Assembly (NCBI GenBank): GCA_937863205.1
Contig: CALMGA010000049.1
Coordinates: 1 to 23,090, forward strand
Source: an uncultured Beijerinckiaceae bacterium
GTDB taxonomy: Bacteria; Pseudomonadota; Alphaproteobacteria; Rhizobiales; Beijerinckiaceae
DNA length: 23,090 nucleotides
Reading direction: 5' to 3'
In this document: positions 16,527 through 23,090 of the stretch, one piece after another
Layout: each line of letters opens with the position of its first letter
How positions within the stretch are numbered: the first letter of the stretch is position 1
The notes under the pieces: model-generated
What the model was told of the DNA's origin: nothing
What the model saw: only the letters and a program-made list of their open reading frames with translations
The model's database searches: none
Program-made: the position numbers and the translations under genes

Positions 16527-17872
16527 TCGCTCGCGCTCTGGCGACGTCCGCCGCGCCGTCGCGGCGAGTTGGCGGGGGCGCCCGGTTGCGCGTCGGAATG
16601 CGGCTCGCCGGTCTTGCCGTCGCTTGGCACCGGCGACAGGCCGGGCTGGTGGAGGCCGGGCGCCTTGTCCGCCGCCTCGGCCGCCGTGTCGGGGCCCGGC
16701 TTGATGGCGCCGCCATCGGTCAGCTTCTGGAAGCCCGAGGTGATCACCGGCTCGTCGGCGGCGAGGCCGGCGGTGATCACCGCCTCCGTGTCATCCTGCT
16801 GGCCGACGGTGACGGGACGCATCTTGGCCTTGTTGTCGGCGGTGGCCAGGAACACGAAGGTGCCGTTGGGTCCGCGCTGCAGGGCGGCGACCGGCACCAT
16901 CACGGCACCCTTGAGCGTTTCCACGCGCAGCCGCACGTTGGTGAAGATGCCCGGCCAGAGCTGCAGCTGCGGATTGTCGAAGTTCGCCTTGAGCTTCACC
17001 GTGCCGGTTGTGGAATCGATGGTGTTGTTGACCACCGCCAGCACGCCGTGGTCGACCACGGTCTTGCCCGAGCCGTCGAGCGCCTGGACGTCGAGTTGGT
17101 TGAGCAGGCTCGCCTTGTTGATGCGCGGCAGTTCCTGCTGCGGTATGTTGAAGATGACCGAGATCGGCTGGATCTGCGACACGGTGACGATGCCGGTGGT
17201 GTCGGTGGCGTGGATGAGGTTGCCGACGTCGACGTTGCGGATGCCGGTGCGCCCGGCGATGGGTGAGACGACGTCGGTGTAGGACAGCGTGGTGCGGGCG
17301 CTGTCGATGGTCGCCTGATCGATGGCGACCTGCGCCTCGCTCTGCGCCACGGTGGCGACCTGGGTGTCGAGCTGCTGCTGCGTCACGGCCTTGGTGGCCG
17401 AGAGTTTCTTGTAGCGGTCGAGGTCGCGGTAGGCGTTGGCCAGCGTCGCCTCGTCGAGCTTCTTCTTGGCGACGTTCTGGTCCAGCGTCGCCTGATACAG
17501 GCGCGGGTCGATCTTGGCGATGATGTCGCCGGCCTTGACGGTTTGTCCTTCCGTGAAGTTCAAGGCGTTGAGCACGCCATCGACCTGGGACCGGATCAGC
17601 ACGGAGTTCAGAGCCTGCCCGGTGCCGACCCCTTCGACGTAGACGGGGACGTCGGCCCGGTGCGACTTGGCGACGAGCACGGGCGTCGGCCCGTCCTCAC
17701 CGTGGCCGCCGCGACGGCCGCCGCCTTTTCCCGAGCCCTTGCCGGCCTCGCCCGCGGCCTGCTGTCCGTTCTTCGGGCTGTTGGGCAGACTCGTGGTGAA
17801 CAGGGGCGTCACCAGGGCGACCACCACCGCCAACCCCGCAACCCAGGCCACGAGCCGCCAGAACCGTTTCAT
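16523..17872 (-). CDS. mdtA: Efflux RND transporter periplasmic adaptor, MdtA-like
   Basis: The product is 449 aa from ATG 17872, with GGAAAGA upstream. The domain order is an N-terminal membrane anchor (residues 5-27), a Gly/Lys-rich linker, a lipoyl half-motif (VYVEGVGTGQALNSVLIRSQVDGVLNALNFTEGQTVKAGDIIAKID), a coiled-coil hairpin (about 115-195), the second lipoyl half (SPIAGRTGIRNVDVGNLI), then beta-barrel and membrane-proximal domains (WPGIFTNVRLRV, VPVAALQRGPNGTFVFL). This is the membrane-fusion protein that bridges the RND pumps to the outer-membrane channel. The C-terminal 50 or so residues are Pro-, Gly- and Arg-rich and likely disordered. It lies 110 nt after the outer-membrane gene and overlaps mdtB by 4 nt. 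Confidence 0.94.
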   Translation of the reverse strand: MKRFWRLVAWVAGLAVVVALVTPLFTTSLPNSPKNGQQAAGEAGKGSGKGGGRRGGHGEDGPTPVLVAKSHRADVPVYVEGVGTGQALNSVLIRSQVDGVLNALNFTEGQTVKAGDIIAKIDPRLYQATLDQNVAKKKLDEATLANAYRDLDRYKKLSATKAVTQQQLDTQVATVAQSEAQVAIDQATIDSARTTLSYTDVVSPIAGRTGIRNVDVGNLIHATDTTGIVTVSQIQPISVIFNIPQQELPRINKASLLNQLDVQALDGSGKTVVDHGVLAVVNNTIDSTTGTVKLKANFDNPQLQLWPGIFTNVRLRVETLKGAVMVPVAALQRGPNGTFVFLATADNKAKMRPVTVGQQDDTEAVITAGLAADEPVITSGFQKLTDGGAIKPGPDTAAEAADKAPGLHQPGLSPVPSDGKTGEPHSDAQPGAPANSPRRRGGRRQSASE

Positions 17873-17910
17873 GGCCGTCTTTCCTCGATCGGGTCAACAA
17901 CCCCGCGTCT

Positions 17911-17968
17911 CGTCCGCCTCGAACTGCCCGCGCCGACTCGTCCGCCCCGACTTGACCGCCTCGAACTG
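17911..17968 (-). repeat. Degenerate short repeats in the nodT-mdtA spacer
   Basis: CCGCCTCGAACTG occurs exactly at 17914-17926 and 17956-17968 (42 bp apart), with an imperfect relative (GTCCGCCCCGACTTG) between them. All lie in the 110-nt spacer after the outer-membrane gene. No function is evident. Confidence 0.5.
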
Positions 17969-17982
17969 GCCGCTCGCCGCGG

Positions 17983-19581
17983 CTAGATCCTGCTTCTGCC
18001 GGCATAAGCGCCGCCAAGAGCCTGATACAGGGCGATCGCCTCGGTGAGGCGCGACAGGCGCACCTGCACCAGCGTATCCTGGGTCGTAAATAAGGTCTGC
18101 TCCGTTTGCAGCAATGTTACGACGTCGAGAACGCCCTGCTTCAACCTGTCCTCGGATAGCTGCAGGGCCTTGCGCGATGCCGCAAGGGACTCGCGGGTCA
18201 ACTCTTCTTGTTCGGCGTAGAGCTTCAGGGCGGTGAGCGCCCGGTCGACGTCGGAAAAGGCGGTGACCACCGCGAGCTTGTAGTTGGCGACGAGTTGGTC
18301 CTGCACGCCCTTCTGCTGGTCGAATTGCGCGCGCAACAGGCCGCCGTCGAAGATCGGCTGCGCCAGGCTGTAGGCCGCCTGGTAGAAGAACGAGGCCGGC
18401 GAGAACAGCGTGCTCAGCGCCGTCGACGAGAAGCCGGCGTTGCCGGTGAGCGAGATCGTGGGAAAGAACGCCGCCCGCGCCGCGACCAGGTTGGCATGGG
18501 CCGAGGCGAGGTTCGACTCCGCGAACTCCACGTCGGGGCGCTGCGTCAGCACCTCGGAGGGGATGCCCGGCGCGACGCGCGGCACCGGGCTGTTGAGGAC
18601 GCTGCGGCCGTTCACCGTGACCCGCTGCGGCGTGCGCCCGAGCAGGATGCCGAGCATCGTCTCGTTCTGGTTGGCCGTGACCTGCAGCGGCGGGATCGAG
18701 GCCCTGAGGTTGGCAACCAGCGCCGCCTGCTGCGCCACGTCGAGCGCCGTCGCCGTGCCGGCCTTTTCGCGATCCTCGATCAGCTTGAGGATGCGGCTGG
18801 AATCGGTGACGTCCTGCCTCGCGAAGGTGACGCGCTCGCGGGCGGCCAGCACGTTGAAGAAGGTCGTCGCCGTTGTCGCCAGCTGGGTCAGCTGCACCGT
18901 TTGCCGGTTCCAGCGGCTCGCGGTGGCGTTCTCCTGCGCCGCCTTGTAGGTCGCCCTGTTGCGGCCCCAGAAATCGAGCTGGTAGCTCGCCGCGAAGGTG
19001 GCGTTGAAGTTTTGCACGGAGGACAAGGAGCTTCCGCCCGTCCCGATGCCCGTCCCGATGCCGCTGGCAAGCGCGCTGGTCCCGCCCCCAAATCCTGCCG
19101 CGCCAATGCCGCCGCCGCTTCCGCCCGCCCCCGATTGCGTCACCGAATTGGACGCGCTCAGCGTCGGGAACAGGGCCGCGCCGGACTGCCGCGCCAGCGC
19201 GTCGGCCTGTTCGAGCTGGCCGATCGCGGCGGCGATGGAGAAGTTGGCGACCTCCGTTTCTTCCATGAACCGGGTCAGCTCGGGCGAGCGGAACTGCGTC
19301 CACCAGTCGATCGCATGATCAAACAGCCGGCCGTTGGCCGAGCCGTAGCGGTACGAGCCGGGCACGTCGATGGCGATGTCGGGCACGACGGCGTTCGGGA
19401 TGCAGCCGCCGAGCAGACCGGCCGCCAGCAGGGCCGCGCACCCCGCCGCCCGGCGCCGGCTCGCCGGAGGCCGGCTCGTGCCTCGTTCGATCGTGTCCGC
19501 ACCCACCGACGCACCAACCCGCGCTGCCCGTCGCAATCGCCGTGTCGTCCTGGCGGACCTGCGTCGGTCGCTGAAACTCAT
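17983..19581 (-). CDS. Outer-membrane efflux lipoprotein, NodT family
   Basis: The product is 532 aa from ATG 19581. Other in-frame starts exist (GTG 19632, ATG 19602, GTG 19506) and none has a clear ribosome-binding site. A lipobox LLGGC places the lipidated Cys at residue 60 from the chosen start, which is long for a signal peptide; GTG 19506 would put it at residue 35. The mature protein is a TolC-like outer-membrane factor with two OEP repeats: WWTQFRSPELTRFMEE, then YQLDFWGRNRATYKAA, then VPRVAPGIPSEVLTQRPDVEFAESNLASAHANLVAARAAFFP, then YSLAQPIFDGGLLRAQFD. It is the exit duct for the downstream MdtABC-type pump and is first in the operon. A Gly/Ser-rich segment (about residues 145-185) is a low-complexity insertion. 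Confidence 0.92.
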   Translation of the reverse strand: MSFSDRRRSARTTRRLRRAARVGASVGADTIERGTSRPPASRRRAAGCAALLAAGLLGGCIPNAVVPDIAIDVPGSYRYGSANGRLFDHAIDWWTQFRSPELTRFMEETEVANFSIAAAIGQLEQADALARQSGAALFPTLSASNSVTQSGAGGSGGGIGAAGFGGGTSALASGIGTGIGTGGSSLSSVQNFNATFAASYQLDFWGRNRATYKAAQENATASRWNRQTVQLTQLATTATTFFNVLAARERVTFARQDVTDSSRILKLIEDREKAGTATALDVAQQAALVANLRASIPPLQVTANQNETMLGILLGRTPQRVTVNGRSVLNSPVPRVAPGIPSEVLTQRPDVEFAESNLASAHANLVAARAAFFPTISLTGNAGFSSTALSTLFSPASFFYQAAYSLAQPIFDGGLLRAQFDQQKGVQDQLVANYKLAVVTAFSDVDRALTALKLYAEQEELTRESLAASRKALQLSEDRLKQGVLDVVTLLQTEQTLFTTQDTLVQVRLSRLTEAIALYQALGGAYAGRSRI

Positions 19582-19812
19582 CGTAGGTTTCAGGCGAGGC
19601 ATCGCGGCCAAACCGTGACGGCGCCCGGTCACGTCGCCGTATATGCCGGGCGCAGGCGAAGTGGAGGCCCAGGCGTGCCCGCCGTGTCACAGGCGCGGAC
19701 CGTCACTACGGTCCACCAACCCGAACAAAGGGTCGCAATCGTTTCCGGCCGCTTCACGCGTTGCACCTGCGTTTCACGGCGCCGCGCATCCCTGCGCGCG
19801 CGGGAGGCCCGC
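19582..19812. promoter_or_regulatory. Divergent promoter region of the efflux operon and the photolyase gene
   Basis: These 231 nt separate two divergent genes and must hold both promoters. A perfect 7-bp inverted repeat with a 4-nt centre, GGACCGTCACTACGGTCC (19697-19714), is a candidate operator. TTCACG occurs twice near 19753-19780. A TATA-containing stretch lies at 19640-19645. No regulator gene is adjacent. Confidence 0.45.
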
Positions 19813-21363
19813 TTGTCCCGTACCCTTCGCCTCGTTCTCGGCGACCAGATCTCCGATGATCGCCTGTCGTCCCTGCGCGACCTCGATCCGCGTCACGATA
19901 ACGTGCTGCTGGCCGAGGTGCGCAGCGAGACCGGCTACGTCCGCCACCACAAGAAGAAGATCGCCCTGGTGTTCGCCGGCATGCGCGGCTTCGCCGAGCG
20001 GCTGCGGGCGCGCGGCGTCGACGTCCGCTACATCGGCTTCGAGGATGCGGACAACGCCGGCTCGCTCACCGGCGAAGTGCGCCGGGCGCTGGCCGAAGGC
20101 GGCTTCGACCGCGTGGTGCTGACCGAGCCGGGCGAGCACCGGCTGATGACCGAGTTCGCCGATTTCGCCGCCCGGTCCAACGTGCCGGTCGAACTGCGCG
20201 AGGACGACCGCTACCTTTGCAGCCGGGGCGACTTCGCCAACTGGGCCGACGGCAAGCGCCAGCTGCGCATGGAGTTCTTCTACCGCGACATGCGCAAGCG
20301 CCACGGCCTGCTGATGGACGGCGACAAGCCGGTCGGCGGGGCGTGGAACCTCGACAAGGAAAACCGCAAGGCGATGCCCCGGCGCCTGCGCCCGCCCAAC
20401 CACCGCTTCGTGGCGCCCAACCCGGTGACGCGGGGCGCGATCGCCGACGTCGCCCGGCTGTTTCCCGATCACTTCGGCTCGCTCGACGGCTTCGGCTTCG
20501 CCACCACGCCCGGCGAGGCGGAGGTGATCGTCGCCGACTTCATCGCCCACATCCTGCCGGGCTTCGGCGACTACCAGGACGCGATGGTCAAGGACGAGCC
20601 GTGGATGTGGCACTCCATCATCTCGGCCGCGATGAACCTCGGCCTGATCGACCCGCTCGACGTGTGCCGCCGCGCCGAAGCCGAATACCGTGACGGCCGC
20701 GCGCCGTTGAACGCGGTCGAGGGCTTCATCCGCCAGATCCTGGGCTGGCGCGAGTACATGCGCGGCATGTACTGGCTGTGCATGCCCGGCTTCAAGGCGC
20801 TGAACGCGCTCAACGCCGACCGCCAGCTGCCGTCCTTCTACTGGTCGGGCGAGACCGACATGGTCTGCGTGCGCGACGCCGTCGCGACCACGCGCGACAA
20901 CGCCTACGCCCACCACATCCAGCGCCTGATGGTGACCGGCAACCTCGCCATGCTGATCGGCGTCCACCCCGACGCCATCGACGAATGGTACATGGTTGTC
21001 TACGCCGACGCCTATGAATGGGTGGAACTGCCCAACGTGCGGGGCATGGCGACCTTCGCCGACGGCGGCCTCATCGGCTCGAAGCCCTACGCGGCATCGG
21101 GAGCCTACATCAACCGCATGAGCGATTATTGCGGGCGCTGCCGCTACGACGTCGGCAAGCGCACGGGCGCGGACGCCTGCCCGTTCAACGCCCTGTACTG
21201 GGACTTCATGATCCGCAACGAGAAGGTGCTCGCCGGCAACGGGCGGATGGCGATGCCATACCGCACGCTCGGTCGGATGAGCGAGGGCAACCGGGCGGAC
21301 GTGCGCAGGGATGCCGAGCGGATCAAGCAGGCCTTCGGGGCGGAGCGGATCGCCGCGAGCTGA
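19813..21363 (+). CDS. phrB: FeS-type prokaryotic (6-4) photolyase / cryptochrome (PhrB, FeS-BCP family)
   Basis: The product is 516 aa from TTG 19813, chosen because GGGAGG lies 5 nt upstream and the family start LRLVLGDQ follows at once. The N-terminal part is the Rossmann-like antenna domain (LVLGDQISDD...HHKKKIALVFAGMRGFAERL). The C-terminal part is the FAD-binding domain (RQILGWREYMRGMYWLCMPG, DNAYAHHIQRLMVTGNLAMLIGVHP, EWVELPNVRGMATFADGGLIGSKPYAASGAYI). Four cysteines match the [4Fe-4S] ligands of Agrobacterium PhrB in spacing: Cys352, Cys440, Cys443 and Cys456, the last three in DYCGRC and DACPFN. The family repairs (6-4) photoproducts in UV-damaged DNA using blue light. It diverges from the efflux operon. 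Confidence 0.93.
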   Translation: MSRTLRLVLGDQISDDRLSSLRDLDPRHDNVLLAEVRSETGYVRHHKKKIALVFAGMRGFAERLRARGVDVRYIGFEDADNAGSLTGEVRRALAEGGFDRVVLTEPGEHRLMTEFADFAARSNVPVELREDDRYLCSRGDFANWADGKRQLRMEFFYRDMRKRHGLLMDGDKPVGGAWNLDKENRKAMPRRLRPPNHRFVAPNPVTRGAIADVARLFPDHFGSLDGFGFATTPGEAEVIVADFIAHILPGFGDYQDAMVKDEPWMWHSIISAAMNLGLIDPLDVCRRAEAEYRDGRAPLNAVEGFIRQILGWREYMRGMYWLCMPGFKALNALNADRQLPSFYWSGETDMVCVRDAVATTRDNAYAHHIQRLMVTGNLAMLIGVHPDAIDEWYMVVYADAYEWVELPNVRGMATFADGGLIGSKPYAASGAYINRMSDYCGRCRYDVGKRTGADACPFNALYWDFMIRNEKVLAGNGRMAMPYRTLGRMSEGNRADVRRDAERIKQAFGAERIAAS

Positions 21364-21388
21364 AGCGATATCCTCCCCCGCTGCGCAC

Positions 21389-21407
21389 GGGGACAAGCCC
21401 TGTGCCC
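21389..21407 (+). terminator. Hairpin after the photolyase gene
   Basis: GGGGACA (21389-21395) and TGTGCCC (21401-21407) pair with one mismatch, 25 nt past the stop. No T-run follows, so this is only a weak terminator candidate. Confidence 0.35.
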
Positions 21408-21494
21408 GTCGTGCTTCCGGCTGGACCGCCGCGATCGAGGCCGCCTCCTCGTTGAGCCGGCGCAGCGGAGGGTGGCGCGGACAGCAGCGTTGGT

Positions 21495-21617
21495 GCAGAC
21501 GAACTCGCCGCGCCCGAGCTTGAGCCGGAGATCGGCGGAGATGGTGGTGGTCCGCCCGCCGGGGGCGGGATAGTGCCGGGCGATGCCCTCGATGGCCAGG
21601 ACCCGGTCGAGAACGAT
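21495..21617 (-). pseudogene. Remnant of an ABC-transporter ATPase N-terminus (nitrate/sulfonate-type)
   Basis: On the minus strand 41 codons read IVLDRVLAIEGIARHYPAPG, then GRTTTISADLRLKLGRGEFVC. This is the typical first beta-strand and A-loop region of an importer ATPase of the NrtD/SsuB/TauB type, where the next residues should be a Walker A motif. Instead the sequence turns to non-coding text at once, and no Walker A appears in any frame. There is no clear start codon. It is a short decayed fragment of a lost transporter; chance similarity is possible but unlikely given the ordered motif. Confidence 0.5.
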
Positions 21618-21674
21618 CGCCCGGCCGTGGCGGCAGAGCGGACCTGCCGGATCGCGCGAGCGGAGGGAATGGTG

Positions 21675-22124
21675 ATGACACGGGTGATCCAGGCCGCCGA
21701 TCTGCCGAAGCTGGTCGGGCAGGACCTCGGCCGATCGGAGTGGCTGCGCGTCGACCAGCCGCTCATCGACGCCTTCGCGGATCTGTGCGGCGACCGGCAA
21801 TGGATCCACGTCGACGTGGAGCGTGCCACCGCCGCCCTCGGCGGCACGATCGCCCACGGCTTCCTCAGCCTTTCGCTGATCTCGGCGATGGCGCAGCAGA
21901 TCTGGCGGGTCGAGGGCGTGGCCAGCGCCATCAACTACGGCTTCGACCGGCTGCGCTTCACCGGCGCCGTGCCGGCCGGGGCGCGGATCCGCCTGCACCA
22001 GACGCTCAAGTCCGTCGAGCCGAAGGCGGGCGGCCTGCTGGTCACGACGCAGGCCACGGCCGAGGTCGAAGGCAGCGACAGGCCGGCGCTCGTCGCCGAC
22101 TGGCTGGTCCTGTTCAAGCTGTAG
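21675..22124 (+). CDS. MaoC-family hydratase (HtdZ/R-hydratase type)
   Basis: The product is 149 aa from ATG 21675. GGAGGG ends 7 nt before this codon, whereas the in-frame ATG at 21669 is too close to it. The single hot-dog domain carries the hydratase motif DLCGDRQWIHVDVERA, with the catalytic pair Asp40 and His45, then GGTIAHGFLSLSLI, then NYGFDRLRFTGAVPAGARIR. As I recall, the same residue numbers apply in Mycobacterium Rv0130 (HtdZ), a (3R)-hydroxyacyl-CoA dehydratase. The likely reaction is reversible hydration of a 2-enoyl-CoA. The length is normal for a single-domain member. No beta-oxidation or polyhydroxyalkanoate genes lie nearby, so the physiological substrate is open. Confidence 0.9.
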   Translation: MTRVIQAADLPKLVGQDLGRSEWLRVDQPLIDAFADLCGDRQWIHVDVERATAALGGTIAHGFLSLSLISAMAQQIWRVEGVASAINYGFDRLRFTGAVPAGARIRLHQTLKSVEPKAGGLLVTTQATAEVEGSDRPALVADWLVLFKL

Positions 22125-22135
22125 CCGCGACAACG

Positions 22136-22159
22136 TCCTCCCCGCTTCGCGACGGAGGA
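22136..22159 (+). terminator. Hairpin between convergent maoC and cobB
   Basis: TCCTCC (22136-22141) and GGAGGA (22154-22159) form a 6-bp stem around a GC-rich loop, in the 62-nt gap between two convergent stops. It has no T-tract on either strand. Confidence 0.45.
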
Positions 22160-22186
22160 GAAGCCAATGCCCGAGGCCGTTGCGCG

Positions 22187-23090
22187 TCAGCGGGCCGGGC
22201 ACTCGGCGATCAGGTGGAAGAAGCCGCCACTCACGTTCGCGCGGCGGCTGCCGGCCTCGCGCGGCGGGCTGCCCGAAGCGTCGCGGGCGAGAACCAGCGG
22301 CGGATCGGGCCGTTCGCCCTCGCTCATCGTGGCGTAATGGAACTCGTGGCCGCGCAGGCGGGTGCCGCGTCGGCCGAGGCATCCATCGGCGGCGAGCGTC
22401 ACCTCGCGGTAGCCGAGGTTCATCTTGCGCGTGGCGAAGGAGAAGGACGCGCCCAGCAGGCCGGCCATCGGATGGGCCACGCCGTCGGCGTCGGTGAGGC
22501 TTTGGCCCAGCACCATGTAGCCGCCGCACTCGCCGTGGACGGGCCGCGTTCGCGCGAAGCCGCGCAGGCCGTCCAGGGCGCGCGTCGCGGCGGCGAGGCG
22601 GGCGGCATGGAGTTCGGGGTAGCCGCCGGGCAGCCAGCAGGTGTCGCAGGTGTTCGGCGGCGGCTCGTCGGCGAGGGGCGAGAAGAAGGCCACGGCCGCC
22701 CCGGCCCGCCGCCAGCCTTCGAGCAGGTGGGGGTAGAGGAAGGAGAAGGCCGCGTCGCGGGCGATCGCGATGCGCTGCCCCGGCGGCCGGATCGCCGCCG
22801 CCGGGACGTGGTCGCCGAGGATGAGCGGTCGCGCCAGCGCGCGCACGGCGGCGAGGTCGACGTGTTCGGTCACGAAGTCCGCGATGGCGTCGAGGATCGC
22901 AGCGAGGCGCGGCAGCTCGCCGGCCTGCACCAGCCCGAGGTGGCGCTCGGGCAGTGCGAGCGCCGGCGCGCGGGGTAGCGCCCCCACCACCGCGAAGCCG
23001 GCGGCGGCCAGGGCCTCGGCGGCGAGGCGGCGGTGACGCTCGCTCGCCACGCGGTTCAGCACCACGCCGCCGACGCGCACGCCGGCGCGC
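22187..23090 (-). CDS. cobB: Cobyrinate a,c-diamide synthase CobB/CbiA, C-terminal part (cut by right edge)
   Basis: The frame enters from the right edge and ends at TGA 22187, giving about 300 residues that lack the N-terminal P-loop domain. The start of the visible part, RVGGVVLNRVASERH, is the end of the dethiobiotin-synthetase-like ATPase half. It is followed by ALPERHLGLV, the linker, and the class I glutamine amidotransferase (GATase) half with LPGGYPELHA, the nucleophile Cys in HGECGGYMVLG, GYREVTL, and the His motif GHEFHYA, ending GGFFHLIAECPAR. The enzyme amidates the a and c side chains of (hydrogeno)cobyrinate with glutamine and ATP in B12 synthesis. GGFFHLI at the C-terminus shows the 3' end is intact. 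Other cob genes probably lie to the right. Confidence 0.93.
   Translation of the reverse strand, partial: RAGVRVGGVVLNRVASERHRRLAAEALAAAGFAVVGALPRAPALALPERHLGLVQAGELPRLAAILDAIADFVTEHVDLAAVRALARPLILGDHVPAAAIRPPGQRIAIARDAAFSFLYPHLLEGWRRAGAAVAFFSPLADEPPPNTCDTCWLPGGYPELHAARLAAATRALDGLRGFARTRPVHGECGGYMVLGQSLTDADGVAHPMAGLLGASFSFATRKMNLGYREVTLAADGCLGRRGTRLRGHEFHYATMSEGERPDPPLVLARDASGSPPREAGSRRANVSGGFFHLIAECPAR

Noticed and set aside
13218..17282. A 1354-codon plus-strand open frame across mdtB and mdtA
   Set aside because: It is antisense to two well-supported genes. High GC and few stops in the complementary frame explain the length; there are no domains.
18208..19812. A long upstream extension of the photolyase frame
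   Set aside because: It is open but antisense to the NodT-family gene and lacks protein character. The photolyase begins at TTG 19813 with its own ribosome-binding site.
21144..22529. A 461-codon minus-strand open frame
   Set aside because: It crosses the photolyase end, the MaoC gene and part of cobB out of frame. Only the short ATPase-like stretch at 21495-21617 within it looks protein-like.

Overview
The window looks like a piece of an alphaproteobacterial chromosome, probably Hyphomicrobiales or a close relative. The GC content is high, GTG and TTG starts are common, and the protein families fit that group: a rhizobial-type aspartate aminotransferase, a DUF2237 protein, an FeS-type prokaryotic (6-4) photolyase and an aerobic-type CobB. 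The assignment rests on recognised protein sequence, not on a marker gene. No rRNA, tRNA, CRISPR array, insertion sequence or prophage gene was found.

Left third (1-5861). A polytopic membrane protein resembling a GT-C glycosyltransferase is cut by the left edge on the minus strand. Divergent from it is a tight plus-strand run: a multi-TM membrane protein, then pxpA, pxpB and pxpC, the 5-oxoprolinase (ATP-hydrolysing) subunits. Gaps in this run are 1-2 nt and all four genes start with GTG, so they are very likely translationally coupled. After pxpC comes a repeat-rich noncoding patch with two TTTCGCGAAA palindromes and a long hairpin. Minus-strand genes follow: a small membrane protein whose ORF appears to carry two compensating frameshifts, a VOC/glyoxalase-fold protein, and a secreted Pro/Arg-rich protein with a short tandem repeat.

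Middle (6014-9918). A class I aspartate aminotransferase lies on the minus strand. Upstream of it is a gene-poor stretch that holds an inverted copy of the repeat found after pxpC. Then come a 74-aa single-TM protein behind an AT-rich upstream region, an isolated strong hairpin terminator, a DUF2237 protein and an inositol monophosphatase (SuhB type).

Efflux operon (19581 down to 9920, minus strand). A NodT-type outer-membrane lipoprotein, an MdtA-type adaptor, an MdtB-type RND pump and an MdtC-type RND pump form one apparent operon. This would be a complete tripartite, hetero-oligomeric MdtABC-like efflux system. The MdtC-like subunit has a roughly 70-residue Ser/Thr-rich insertion in a periplasmic region, and the mdtB-mdtC spacer holds a strong hairpin.

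Right end (19813-23090). An FeS-BCP/PhrB-type photolyase with a TTG start diverges from the efflux operon. It is followed by a short decayed fragment of an ABC-transporter ATPase (minus strand), a MaoC-type hydratase, and, convergent with the hydratase, the C-terminal part of cobyrinate a,c-diamide synthase (CobB) cut by the right edge.

I see no clearly new multi-gene system. The most unusual points are the double-frameshift gene, the dispersed palindromic repeat, and the Ser/Thr insertion in the RND pump.
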